Of a DNA stretch of 64,000 bases, positions 16,622 through 25,912 are shown piece after piece. Origin of the DNA: Sporosarcina sp. D27 (GTDB lineage Bacteria > Bacillota > Bacilli > Bacillales_A > Planococcaceae); assembly GCF_000586555.1 (NCBI RefSeq), contig NZ_AZUC01000059.1:119074-183073 (forward strand), written 5' to 3'. How positions within the stretch are numbered: the stretch's first letter is position 1; each line of letters begins with the position of its first letter. Under the pieces are notes generated by a model that was not told the DNA's origin, did no database searches, and saw only the letters and a program-made list of their open reading frames with translations. Position numbers and translations under genes: made by a program.

Positions 16622-17560
16622 ATGAAAAAATATATTGCTAGCAGAGTTGGATATATGTTGTTCACCTTTCTAATTATTGCGACGTTTACATTTTTCTTAA
16701 TGCAAACGCTACCAGGATCTCCATTTAATGACGAGCGTTTATCATCAACTCAAAAAGAGGTTTTAAATGAACGATACGGATTAAATGAACCATTATCTGT
16801 TCAATATTTTAAATACCTCGGGAATATCACGAAAGGTGATTTTGGAGTTTCTTTTCAATTTGATGGTAGATCCGTCAGCAGTATTATTGGTGAACGAATA
16901 GGTGTCTCAGCAATATTAGGTGCACAATCCTTAGTAGCAGGGATGATTATAGGTCTTTTCTTAGGAATTATAGCTGCTTTGAGGCACAACACATTCATTG
17001 ATTACGGAGCCATGGTTGTCGCTGTCCTTGGACTATCGATACCGAACTTTGTATTGGCAGGTCTTCTCCAATACTGGGTAGGTGTAAGACTCGGATGGTT
17101 ACCAGTTGCGTTCTGGGAGGGCTTTGAATACTCGATCCTTCCAACGATTGCGCTTGCAGCATTTGTAGTTGCTACAATGGCTCGATTTATGAGAACAGAA
17201 ATGCTGGATGTGCTGGGCAATGAATATATTACGACTGCAAGAGCCAAAGGTATTAAGGAATATACGGTAATTATGAAACATGGTTTACGTAATGCAATGA
17301 TCCCGATAATTACGATTTTAGGGCCATTAACTGTGTCGTTAATGACTGGAACATTAGTAGTTGAAAAGATATTTAGTGTACCTGGACTAGGGGAACAGTT
17401 CGTCAAATCGATTTTGACAAATGACTATCCGGTTATTATGGGCGTGACATTATTTTATAGCTTGTTATTTATCATCGTCATATTAATCGTGGATATTTTG
17501 TATGGTGTGGTTGATCCGAGAATTCGTCTTTCAGGAGGTGGGCGTCGTGAAGGTAAATGA
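16622..17560 (+). CDS. Oligopeptide ABC transporter permease (OppB type)
   Basis: A 312-residue inner-membrane permease with about six membrane helices, the first at residues 8-30. The cytoplasmic coupling (EAA) loop is visible as ITTARAKGIKEYTVIMKHG. It pairs with the next permease and the fused ATPase. I start it at ATG 16622 because AGGTGGTGA lies just upstream; the GTG at 16610 lies within that site. Confidence 0.88.
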   Translation: MKKYIASRVGYMLFTFLIIATFTFFLMQTLPGSPFNDERLSSTQKEVLNERYGLNEPLSVQYFKYLGNITKGDFGVSFQFDGRSVSSIIGERIGVSAILGAQSLVAGMIIGLFLGIIAALRHNTFIDYGAMVVAVLGLSIPNFVLAGLLQYWVGVRLGWLPVAFWEGFEYSILPTIALAAFVVATMARFMRTEMLDVLGNEYITTARAKGIKEYTVIMKHGLRNAMIPIITILGPLTVSLMTGTLVVEKIFSVPGLGEQFVKSILTNDYPVIMGVTLFYSLLFIIVILIVDILYGVVDPRIRLSGGGRREGK

Positions 17561-18563
17561 ATTTGAATTAACAGATGACCTATTTGAAGAATCAGGGAAA
17601 GAGTTTGAAGAAAAGAAAATTATGAATCGCCCATCATCCACTTTCTTGAAAGATTCTTGGATTCGTTTAAGAAAGAACAAAGGCGCATTTACGGGATTGA
17701 TCCTCATTATTTTGATTATGTTTCTTGCGGCTTTCGGACCGTACATGAATTCACATGGCTTTGATGAACAAGATTTAACGAGAGCAAATTTACCGCCGAA
17801 GGTACCAGTGTTGGAGAATTTACCTTTCATAGGATTAAATGGTGTTGATATCCGTGGAACCGATCAATACGCTGCAAAAGAAGTGACTGAGTACTATTGG
17901 TTCGGAACAGATGACCTAGGTAGAGATTTGTGGACCCGGATATGGCAAGGTACAAGAATTTCACTATACATCGCATTTTTAGCAGCTACATTAGATTTGG
18001 TGATTGGTGTAGCTTACGGTAGTATTTCTGCATATTATGGAGGTCGTATTGACAATATAATGCAGAGGATTATCGAAGTGCTGATGGGAATTCCAAACTT
18101 AATTGTCGTTATCCTTTTGATCTTAATATTGAAGCCGGGAATTCTTTCGATCACATTGGCAATGGTAATTACAGGGTGGGTAAGTATGGCGAGAATCGTA
18201 CGAGGTCAGGTCTTGAAATTGAAGGGCCAGGAATTCGTTTTAGCTTCTCGTACATTGGGTGCCAAAGATAAAAACCTCATTTGGGGCCATCTTATACCTA
18301 ACTCATTGGGGCCAATAATTATTACAACGATGTTTACTATTCCGACTGCGATCTTTACAGAAGCATTTCTTAGTTTTATAGGATTAGGACTTCAACCGCC
18401 AATCGCGTCACTTGGAATGATTGTAAATGATGGTTTTAAAATGTTGAAAATATATCCTCATATGCTCATGTTTTCTTCTGTCATTATCAGTTTAATAATG
18501 ATCAGTTTTAACTTGCTTGGTGATGGTCTTCGGGATTCGTTCGATCCGAAAATGAAGAAATAG
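17547..18563 (+). CDS. Oligopeptide ABC transporter permease (OppC type)
   Basis: A 338-residue permease with a long cytoplasmic N terminus, a first helix near residues 50-70, a periplasmic-side loop bearing the OppC-type sequence FGTDDLGRDLW, and the coupling loop VLASRTLGAKDKNLIWGH. The GTG at 17547 sits behind a strong AGGAGGTG and overlaps the previous gene by 14 bases, so translation is coupled. Confidence 0.88.
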   Translation: MKVNEFELTDDLFEESGKEFEEKKIMNRPSSTFLKDSWIRLRKNKGAFTGLILIILIMFLAAFGPYMNSHGFDEQDLTRANLPPKVPVLENLPFIGLNGVDIRGTDQYAAKEVTEYYWFGTDDLGRDLWTRIWQGTRISLYIAFLAATLDLVIGVAYGSISAYYGGRIDNIMQRIIEVLMGIPNLIVVILLILILKPGILSITLAMVITGWVSMARIVRGQVLKLKGQEFVLASRTLGAKDKNLIWGHLIPNSLGPIIITTMFTIPTAIFTEAFLSFIGLGLQPPIASLGMIVNDGFKMLKIYPHMLMFSSVIISLIMISFNLLGDGLRDSFDPKMKK

Positions 18564-18575
18564 AGGTGAATAAAG

Positions 18576-20555
18576 ATGGGAAAAATCTTATCTGTAGATG
18601 ATTTACATATCTCTTTTGACACGTACGATGGGGAAGTGCGTGCTGTCAGAGGAGTTACATTTGATTTATACAAAGGTGAAACGTTAGCCATTGTTGGTGA
18701 ATCAGGGTCAGGAAAGTCGGTTATGTCAAAAAGTATCATGGGGTTAATACCCAAACCTTCAGGACGGGTTGTCAAAGGGACAATTAAATACCAAAATCGT
18801 GATATCACTAAAATTTCGAATAAAGAATTAAGAGAACTCAGAGGATCTGAAGTTTCTATAATATTTCAAGATCCCATGACCTCACTGAATCCGACAATGA
18901 CGATTAACAATCAAATTATGGAAGGAATTCTCGCCCACCAAAAAATATCAAAAAAAGAAGCCGAGAAAAAAGTAATTTCTTTGCTGGAATTAGTAGGGAT
19001 TACGAATGCTGTGGACCGGGTGAAGCAGTATCCCCATCAATTTTCTGGTGGAATGCAACAACGCGTAGTTATTGCCATGGCATTAGCCTGCAACCCTGCA
19101 ATATTAATAGCGGACGAACCTACAACTGCTCTTGATGTTACAGTTCAGGCTCAAGTTCTTGAATTGTTAAGAGATATCCAAAAGAAAATGGATACATCTA
19201 TAATTTTTATTACGCATGATTTAGGTGTTGTTGCAAATATTGCTGATCGAGTAGCGGTTATGTATGCAGGGAAAGTGGTAGAAATCGGAAAAACGGAAGA
19301 GGTTTTCTATAATCCACAACATCCATATACAAAAGGATTATTAGCTGCGATGCCTGACTTAACGATTGATCAAGAAGAATTGAAAACCATCCCAGGTTCT
19401 CCACCCAATTTGTTATATCCACCACCAGGTGATGCGTTCTCTATACGAAACGAACATGCACTTAAAATAGATTTTTTACATGATCCACCGATGTTTAAGG
19501 TAACTGAAACGCATTCTGCCGCGACTTGGCTATTGCATGAAAAAGCATCCAACGTTACAAAAGAAATAGAAGGTAAGCAACAAGTGAAAAAAGCTATCAG
19601 CGATCAGATGCCAAAGAAAGAAATCGGAAAAGAAAAGTTACTCGAAGTTAAAGAGCTGAAGCAACATTTTAAGGGTGGTAAAAATTCTGTTATTAAAGCT
19701 GTCGATGGCGTATCTTTTGATATATACGAAGGAGAGACTTTTGGTCTTGTAGGAGAGTCAGGATGTGGAAAGTCAACAACGGGAAGGACTTTAGTTCGTT
19801 TATATGATGCGACATCTGGTGAGGTCTATTTCAAAGGTGTTGATATTCATAAAAAAAACACATTGAATTTAAACAAAGATATCCAAATGATTTTTCAAGA
19901 TCCCTATTCCTCATTGAATCCGAGATGGACCGTAGCGGACATAATAGCTGAGGGAATGGATATCCACGGATTATATACTTCAAAGGCCAACCGAATGGAA
20001 AAGGTGTATGAATTGTTGAAGACAGTCGGTCTTGCTGAAGAACATGCAAATCGATACCCACATGAGTTTAGTGGGGGTCAAAGACAGCGAATAGGTATCG
20101 CTCGAGCGCTTGCTGTAGAACCGAAATTCATCATTGCAGATGAGCCAATCTCGGCTCTGGATGTTTCAATCCAAGCTCAAATTACAAACTTACTAAAGAA
20201 ACTTCAGAAAGAGAAAAACTTGACGTATTTATTTATCGCCCATGATTTATCAATGGTGAAGTATATTAGTGATCGGGTTGGTGTTATGTATCAAGGAAAA
20301 CTTGTTGAAGTGGCTGATAGTAATGAGTTGTATGACAATCCGCTACACCCTTACACTAAATCATTGTTGTCAGCTATACCTGTTCCGGACCCGGAGGTTG
20401 AGAAGAAAAGAATTAGAATACCTAAAGGTAAATGGGCCATCGACTCTGAAGATTGTAAACTTAGGCAAATAACAGATGGACACTGGGTGGCGTGCACTGA
20501 AGACGAGGTCGATTCGTATAGAACAAAATCAGAAGCTACAGCTCTTTTGGTTTAA
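18576..20555 (+). CDS. Fused OppD-OppF ATPase of the oligopeptide importer
   Basis: A 659-residue protein with two complete ABC nucleotide-binding domains. NBD1 has GESGSGKS near residue 40, signature FSGGMQQR and Walker B ILIADEP. NBD2 has GESGCGKS near 393, FSGGQRQR and FIIADEP. Between them (about 260-345) is an OppD-type tail followed by a charged linker. Both tails lack the cysteine cluster that usual OppD/OppF proteins carry (compare CKFAPRCPH in the separate ATPase at 44547). Fusion makes the heterodimeric motor a single chain; it is known in some Bacillales. Confidence 0.88.
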   Translation: MGKILSVDDLHISFDTYDGEVRAVRGVTFDLYKGETLAIVGESGSGKSVMSKSIMGLIPKPSGRVVKGTIKYQNRDITKISNKELRELRGSEVSIIFQDPMTSLNPTMTINNQIMEGILAHQKISKKEAEKKVISLLELVGITNAVDRVKQYPHQFSGGMQQRVVIAMALACNPAILIADEPTTALDVTVQAQVLELLRDIQKKMDTSIIFITHDLGVVANIADRVAVMYAGKVVEIGKTEEVFYNPQHPYTKGLLAAMPDLTIDQEELKTIPGSPPNLLYPPPGDAFSIRNEHALKIDFLHDPPMFKVTETHSAATWLLHEKASNVTKEIEGKQQVKKAISDQMPKKEIGKEKLLEVKELKQHFKGGKNSVIKAVDGVSFDIYEGETFGLVGESGCGKSTTGRTLVRLYDATSGEVYFKGVDIHKKNTLNLNKDIQMIFQDPYSSLNPRWTVADIIAEGMDIHGLYTSKANRMEKVYELLKTVGLAEEHANRYPHEFSGGQRQRIGIARALAVEPKFIIADEPISALDVSIQAQITNLLKKLQKEKNLTYLFIAHDLSMVKYISDRVGVMYQGKLVEVADSNELYDNPLHPYTKSLLSAIPVPDPEVEKKRIRIPKGKWAIDSEDCKLRQITDGHWVACTEDEVDSYRTKSEATALLV

Positions 20556-20581
20556 TAATTTTTCATAAAGGACTGTATGTG

Positions 20582-20935
20582 ATGGGAAAAAAATCGGTAA
20601 TTACTATTGGTATTATTTGTTTGATAGCGCTGTCATTTTTAATGCTAGATGTAAGTATTGTATTTTGGGATGGCTTTTTTCTACTTGGTTTAGTGATATT
20701 CATGGTGGGTGGAGTTCTTTTATTGCTGGAAAAAGGAATATTCGACTTCTTCTTTTATAGCTTTAAGAAGTTCTTGAAGACCTCTTCGAAAGTGGAGAAG
20801 TACGTATCAGAAGTGAATGATCAAAATGAGTTTGCAACATCTACAGCCGAAAATGCTACAATTTCACGAAGTGTCCTGTATGTAGGAATCTCAATTATTA
20901 TTGTCACGGCAGTTTTTCCAGTTTATCTCTTGTAA
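20582..20935 (+). CDS. DUF3899-like small membrane protein in the importer operon
   Basis: A 117-residue protein with two hydrophobic segments at the N terminus (about 5-25 and 30-50), a middle FDFFFYSFKKF block and a third helix at the C terminus. The layout and the F-YSFKKF block resemble the DUF3899 proteins found next to oligopeptide importers in Bacillales; function unknown. The start may be the GTG three bases earlier. It may assist importer assembly, but that is inference from position. Confidence 0.6.
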   Translation: MGKKSVITIGIICLIALSFLMLDVSIVFWDGFFLLGLVIFMVGGVLLLLEKGIFDFFFYSFKKFLKTSSKVEKYVSEVNDQNEFATSTAENATISRSVLYVGISIIIVTAVFPVYLL

Positions 20936-20986
20936 TAAGTGAAAATGAAATATAACAGTATTTAATCTGACAATGGAGGGGAAAGA

Positions 20987-22063
20987 ATGAGTAGAATTGC
21001 TGAACTTCAAAACCAACTTGAGGAATTAAAGATTGATGGGTTAATGATTAATGGAGACTGGAACCGTAGATATGTAACTGGTTTTACGGGGAGTAACGGG
21101 GTTGTACTTATCACGAAAGACGAAGTTATTCTCGTAACTGATTATCGCTATTTTGAACAAGCAAAAAATCAAACGGGTTTACATGTGGTTTTACATTCAG
21201 AGCACACAGGCCATAAGCATAAAATTTACGATGAAGTAGCAAAGCAAATAAATAGAATGGATATAAAACGTCTTGGGTTTGAACAACAGCATCTAAATTT
21301 CGGGAACTATTCCAAATTGGACGCACTAGCTAAATGTGAAATGATTCCAACTTATGACGTAGTAGAAAACCTGAGGATGGTTAAGTCGCAAGAAGAAATC
21401 GAAAACATCCGAACTTCTAGCAAAATTACGGATGAAGCCTTCGTAGAAGTGTTAGACTTCATCCGTCCAGGTATCACGGAGTTGGAAGTCGCCGGAGAAC
21501 TAGAAAGCTTTATTAAAAAGAAAGGTGGAATTACTTCAACTTTTAGTCCGATTGTTGCATCCGGAAAACGAGCATCGCTTCCGCATGGACGGGCAAGTGA
21601 AAAAGTCATTGAAAAAGGCGATATGATTACAATTGATTTCGGGACAAACTATAATGGCTACTGGTCCGATATTTCCCGTGTTGTATCTGTGGGTCAGCCG
21701 AGTGAAAAAATGCTAGAAGTACAGCAAGTTGTTCTTCGGTCATTTACTAACTGTGCAATGAATATAAAACCAGGGTTGACAGATCGGGAAGTCGACAAAT
21801 ATATGCGGGACGTCTTAATTGAAACTGGCTATAATCATTTATCGGGGACAGGTACGGGCCATGGTATCGGACTTGAAGTACACGAGAAACCACTATTCTC
21901 CGTGGATTCTGAAAAAATTCTGCTGCCAGGCATGGTTGTTACTATTGAACCGGGTATCTACCTACCTGAAGTAGGTGGAGCCCGTATTGAAGATATGCTG
22001 CTGATTACAGAAAAAGGCTGTGAAGTATTGTCACCGTCTACGAAAGAACTAGTTATTTTGTAA
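20987..22063 (+). CDS. M24 family Xaa-Pro peptidase (first copy)
   Basis: A 358-residue creatinase/prolidase-type metallopeptidase. Residues 1-125 form the creatinase-like N-terminal domain. The pita-bread catalytic half has both metal aspartates in TIDFGTNYNGYWSDISR, the histidine in GHGIGLEVHE and the glutamates in TIEPGIY and ARIEDMLL. It should cleave Xaa-Pro (or Xaa-Hyp) bonds of imported peptides in the cytoplasm. It lies 51 bases behind the importer operon with no terminator between, so it is probably co-transcribed. No signal peptide. Confidence 0.85.
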   Translation: MSRIAELQNQLEELKIDGLMINGDWNRRYVTGFTGSNGVVLITKDEVILVTDYRYFEQAKNQTGLHVVLHSEHTGHKHKIYDEVAKQINRMDIKRLGFEQQHLNFGNYSKLDALAKCEMIPTYDVVENLRMVKSQEEIENIRTSSKITDEAFVEVLDFIRPGITELEVAGELESFIKKKGGITSTFSPIVASGKRASLPHGRASEKVIEKGDMITIDFGTNYNGYWSDISRVVSVGQPSEKMLEVQQVVLRSFTNCAMNIKPGLTDREVDKYMRDVLIETGYNHLSGTGTGHGIGLEVHEKPLFSVDSEKILLPGMVVTIEPGIYLPEVGGARIEDMLLITEKGCEVLSPSTKELVIL

Positions 22064-22110
22064 AAAAATTATAAATGGAATCAAGGTTATTCACTAAATC
22101 ATACAAAATT

Positions 22111-22160
22111 CCCCAGAAAAGTCGAGTTATCAACTTGCCCTTTTCTGGGGGATTTCTTTT
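22111..22160 (+). terminator. Intrinsic terminator of the importer-peptidase operon
   Basis: CCCCAGAAAAG pairs with CTTTTCTGGGG around a 17-base loop, followed by GATTTCTTTT. This separates the first Xaa-Pro peptidase from the second, which has its own promoter. Confidence 0.8.
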
Positions 22161-22332
22161 CCAATAACTAAATGGAAAAAGAATCTAATTTCGTAAAGGA
22201 CAATTCGCTCATCGAAAATTCCAATATTTACAGCTAGTTTTCAAAAATGCAAACGTTAGAGTTAGATATAACTAATTCATGATTTAGATTTCTTCCTCAG
22301 TTTTGAAATGAAAAACAATTAAATTTGAATTA

Positions 22333-22349
22333 TTGGCATAAATATTGCA
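22333..22349 (+). promoter_or_regulatory. Sigma-54 (-24/-12) promoter of the second Xaa-Pro peptidase
   Basis: TTGGCATAAATATTGCA has GG/GC at the right spacing. The expected start is near 22361, about 20 bases before the ATG at 22380 and overlapping the GGGGAGG ribosome binding site region only downstream of +10. Confidence 0.85.
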
Positions 22350-22379
22350 ATATATTTTAAGAAGGGGAGGAATATAACT

Positions 22380-23444
22380 ATGTCAAAATTGGATCATTTA
22401 CGTACCACCTTACGTGCAAAACAAGTGGATGCAATCATCGTAACGAACGATCAAAATCGTCGTTACTTAACTGGCTTTACAGGTAGTGCGGGTACAGTAG
22501 TCGTAACACAAACGAAAGCTTTTTTGTTTGTGGATTTTCGATATACTCAACAAGCGATGGATCAAAGTGAAGACTTTGATGTTCGGGAAATTGAACGAAA
22601 GTATTTATATGAAAACATCCAACAGATACTTGATGAGGAGTCCATCCAGGCAGTAGGTTTTGAGCAACATCATGTTACATATTTTGTGTATCAACAAATG
22701 ACCAGCAATATATCTGCAAAATTAAAGCCATTAGCCAATGTTGTAGAGGATTTGCGCATGGTTAAGACGGCGAAAGAGATTGAACTTATTAAAAAAGCGG
22801 CTGTGATTTCAGATAATGCATTTGCACATATTTTAAATTTCATTAAACCTGGTGTAACAGAAATTGAGGTTGCGAATGAATTGGATTTCCATATGCGAAA
22901 AAATGGAGCTTCAGGAGCAGCTTTCGATATAATTATCGCCTCCGGACAACGTTCTGCCTTACCGCATGGTGTAGCGTCTGAAAAAGTTATTGAATCGGGG
23001 GATATGATCACACTCGATTTTGGCGCCTATTATAAGGGGTATCTATCGGATATGACAAGAACAGTCGCAGTAGGTGAGCCTCCTGAAAAGTTAAAGAAAG
23101 TCTATCAAATTGTTCATGAATCCCTTCAAAGAGCATTAGACAATATGAAAGCTGGCATTACAGGAAAAGAAGTAGATGGCTATACGCGAGACTTTATTAA
23201 AGAAAGAGGATATGGGGCCAACTATGGACATGGATCTGGACATGGAATTGGTTTGGATTTACATGAAAATATTTTCATGTCAACAGTCTGTGAGGATATA
23301 TTAGAAGAAAATATGGTGATGACTGTAGAGCCAGGTATATATATTCCGGAACTTGGCGGTGTACGGATTGAAGATGATGTCATCATAATGAAAGATGGTA
23401 TTGAAATTATCACTCATTCCCCTAAAGAATTAATTATTTTGTAA
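22380..23444 (+). CDS. M24 family Xaa-Pro peptidase (second copy)
   Basis: A 354-residue paralogue of the enzyme at 20987. It has the same two-domain layout and a complete metal site: TLDFGAYYKGYLSDMTR, GHGSGHGIGLDLHE, TVEPGIY and VRIEDDV. The copies differ throughout (for example ASGQRSALPHG against ASGKRASLPHG), so the duplication is old. This copy has its own sigma-54-type promoter while the first appears to be read from the importer operon. A different substrate range, such as Xaa-Hyp against Xaa-Pro, is possible but unproven. Confidence 0.85.
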   Translation: MSKLDHLRTTLRAKQVDAIIVTNDQNRRYLTGFTGSAGTVVVTQTKAFLFVDFRYTQQAMDQSEDFDVREIERKYLYENIQQILDEESIQAVGFEQHHVTYFVYQQMTSNISAKLKPLANVVEDLRMVKTAKEIELIKKAAVISDNAFAHILNFIKPGVTEIEVANELDFHMRKNGASGAAFDIIIASGQRSALPHGVASEKVIESGDMITLDFGAYYKGYLSDMTRTVAVGEPPEKLKKVYQIVHESLQRALDNMKAGITGKEVDGYTRDFIKERGYGANYGHGSGHGIGLDLHENIFMSTVCEDILEENMVMTVEPGIYIPELGGVRIEDDVIIMKDGIEIITHSPKELIIL

Positions 23445-23568
23445 CATGTCATCCTAACTGGACTAAAGAAATTAGTAATTCATTGGTATGGCACTTTAAA
23501 TTGTGTCTACATCTTTTATTTACTAGTGCATGTATCACCTTTCCATATAGATAAAGAGTTCAATGTGA

Positions 23569-23601
23569 CGGATTTCCTTTTTCGGGAAATCTGTTTTTTT
23601 A
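23569..23601 (+). terminator. Intrinsic terminator after the second Xaa-Pro peptidase
   Basis: GATTTCC pairs with GGAAATC around TTTTTCG, followed by TGTTTTTTTATC. It lies about 125 bases after the stop codon. Confidence 0.75.
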
Positions 23602-23678
23602 TCTTTTATACACTAACCCTTCTGATGTCCATTTTTTATACATCAATCAGCTATTTCTAGTTGGATACTTAAGTGTCT

Positions 23679-23731
23679 CTGTACTTTTTTGAGAGGTACA
23701 GCTATTCAGCGTGCAAAATTTTAAGTGCACG
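23679..23731. promoter_or_regulatory. Two inverted repeats in the 400-base gap before the S9 peptidase
   Basis: CTGTAC-N11-GTACAG (23679-23701) is followed by CGTGCA-N10-TGCACG (23710-23731). Both are perfect 6-bp inverted repeats and could be operators for the peptidase gene that starts at 23845. Apart from these and the terminator I see nothing else in 23445-23844. Confidence 0.4.
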
Positions 23732-23844
23732 TAAATACTGTCACTTTAACATTTCGTATTTTGTTGGTCAGTTTGTTACACATGCACGCCCCCATACAAT
23801 TAGGTATTATTAAATGACAGACAAATCGAAAAAGAGGTGTAAAA

Positions 23845-25650
23845 ATGAAAGACAATCTATCGTTCTTTTTAAATGTTGTAAGTGGTTATAGTCCCGCAGT
23901 AATTCCTGATACGAACAAATTTACTTTTATCAGCAAAAAAACGGGGATTCCTCAAGCGTATTTATGGAAAGGTGCTGATGATGACGTACAATTACTCGGT
24001 CAGTTTAAGGAACGAGTCATGTCCGTCTATCATTCTCCTTCTGGGAAAAAAACGATTGTGGGAATGGACGATAAAGGGAATGAGAAACAGCAGTTGTATT
24101 TAAAGAAGGACGATGGGAGCTACGAAGCACTCGTTTTTTCTCCGGAGCATTTTCATAATTTTGGTGGTTGGAAATCCGATGAGCGTAAAATTATGTACGC
24201 TAGCAATAGACGGAATATTGGTTACTTTGATATTTATGTACTGGATTTATCGACAAAGAAAGAAGATCTCGTCTTTAAATTTGATGGAATGTGCACACCT
24301 GTGTGCTGGCTGAAAGATGATGAAAATAAAATCGTCATTTCCATTCAAGAAACGAATATTTTTAAATCATTAATGATTGTCGATCTGAAAACTAAAAGGA
24401 TGACCAAAATTGGTTTAAGTGAAAGTCAGGCAAGATATCAATCGCTGGTCTTTTCGGGTGATGGCAAAACAGGTTATGTGCTCTCTGATGTGAATGGAAA
24501 TAAGTTGGGACTATACCGTTTTCAAGTGAGTAATCCTAGTGAATTAGAGCGACTGTTTATGGATCCACAGTGGGATCTAGAAGAAATTTCGCTGTCTCCT
24601 ACAGATGAGAGCCTGATTATAAACGTAAACGCAGGCGGGACATCGGTTCTAAAAAAATATGATGTATTAACTGACGAAGTTGCGATTTTGGGAAATGTGC
24701 CCGAAGGTGTCATCAATTCGATTTCATGGATGAATGATCAGCGCTTATTATTCGCTGTTAAGAGTTCATTGATGCCAGGTGATATTTGGAGTTATGATCT
24801 GCTAGAGCAGAAAACTGATCGTTTAACCTATTTTGGACAGTGTAAAGAAATTGAGCATCTTCTAACGGAACCTGAGTTATATACGTTCCTCTCCTTTGAC
24901 GGTCTAGAGGTGCCTTACTTTTACTATGCAAAGGAACAAAATCCGAAAGCCACGGTAATTTACGTTCATGGTGGGCCGGAAAGTCAGATTCGAGCTGATT
25001 TTAATCCGGTCATCCAATACTTAGTTTCCAAGGGGTTTGCGGTCGTTGCGCCTAATGTAAGAGGAAGTTCAGGATATGGTAGAAATTATATTCAATTAGA
25101 TGATGGGCGTAAACGAATGGATGCAGTTGCGGATCTCGCGAGTCTTGTAGACGATCTGATTCTAACAAAATCCATCGACCAGAATCGAATTGGAATTATG
25201 GGACGAAGCTATGGTGGTTTCATGGTGCTTGCTGCGTTAACGCACTATCCTGATATCTGGGCAGCTGGGGTAGATATTGTAGGAATTTCTCACTTTAAAA
25301 CATTCTTAAAAAATACGGGATCTTGGAGAAGAAAAATCAGGGAATATGAGTATGGAACACTGGGTGAAGATGATGACTTTTTTGAAGAAATTGCCCCACT
25401 TAATCATTTGGATAAGATCCAAGCACCTTTACTTGTCTTTCATGGCAAGAATGATACAAGAGTCCCAGTTAGCGAAGCCGAGCAACTAACTAAGCAAATG
25501 TTAGAAATGGGAAAAGATGTAGAGCTAGTTGTTTTTGAAAATGAGGGACACCAGACGGAGAAAATAGAAAATCATATTTCCATGAATAGTCGTATTGTGG
25601 AGTTTTTTGAAGAGACGATGAAAACTGGTGAGTATCAGCTTAGAAACTAA
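23845..25650 (+). CDS. S9 family peptidase (prolyl oligopeptidase-like)
   Basis: A 601-residue serine peptidase. Residues 1-340 look like a beta-propeller with repeated short strand motifs; the alpha/beta-hydrolase domain follows. The catalytic triad is Ser455 in GRSYGGF, Asp537 in HGKNDTRVP and His569 in ENEGHQTE, with the oxyanion segment VHGGPESQ. No signal peptide, so it is cytoplasmic. Acylaminoacyl-peptidase, dipeptidyl peptidase and prolyl endopeptidase activities occur in this group; next to Xaa-Pro peptidases, a post-proline specificity is reasonable but inferred. The ATG follows AAAGAGGTG. Confidence 0.85.
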   Translation: MKDNLSFFLNVVSGYSPAVIPDTNKFTFISKKTGIPQAYLWKGADDDVQLLGQFKERVMSVYHSPSGKKTIVGMDDKGNEKQQLYLKKDDGSYEALVFSPEHFHNFGGWKSDERKIMYASNRRNIGYFDIYVLDLSTKKEDLVFKFDGMCTPVCWLKDDENKIVISIQETNIFKSLMIVDLKTKRMTKIGLSESQARYQSLVFSGDGKTGYVLSDVNGNKLGLYRFQVSNPSELERLFMDPQWDLEEISLSPTDESLIINVNAGGTSVLKKYDVLTDEVAILGNVPEGVINSISWMNDQRLLFAVKSSLMPGDIWSYDLLEQKTDRLTYFGQCKEIEHLLTEPELYTFLSFDGLEVPYFYYAKEQNPKATVIYVHGGPESQIRADFNPVIQYLVSKGFAVVAPNVRGSSGYGRNYIQLDDGRKRMDAVADLASLVDDLILTKSIDQNRIGIMGRSYGGFMVLAALTHYPDIWAAGVDIVGISHFKTFLKNTGSWRRKIREYEYGTLGEDDDFFEEIAPLNHLDKIQAPLLVFHGKNDTRVPVSEAEQLTKQMLEMGKDVELVVFENEGHQTEKIENHISMNSRIVEFFEETMKTGEYQLRN

Positions 25651-25675
25651 AGGCTAAATAGACAACTGAACAAAT

Positions 25676-25718
25676 AAGAAGGTCCTTAGCAGATATTGCT
25701 GGGGACTTTTCTTATCTT
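25676..25718 (+). terminator. Intrinsic terminator after the S9 peptidase
   Basis: AAGAAGGTCCTTAGC pairs imperfectly with GCTGGGGACTTTTCTT, followed by ATCTT. The stem is long with one or two mismatches. Confidence 0.65.
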
Positions 25719-25912
25719 AAATTGTTTACGGTATAATTTGCACATTATTAAGAGTTATTTTCAAGTTGTATGGTACACGGATACCCGAAAATTCATAAGA
25801 GATAACTTTCTCACGTTGACTCGTTGAAGCGATTGCTGTAATTTAATAATATTAACGTCTATTAAGCGACAATTGGACGTTTAACGAATACATAGTTAAA
25901 GGAGAACGGAAA

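Noticed and set aside
14303..22273. AGTTA/TAACT inverted repeats (14303-14318 and 22260-22273) as activator-binding sites
   Set aside because: Both precede sigma-54 promoters, but the arm spacing differs (6 against 4) and no copy is found before the two hydroxyproline promoters.
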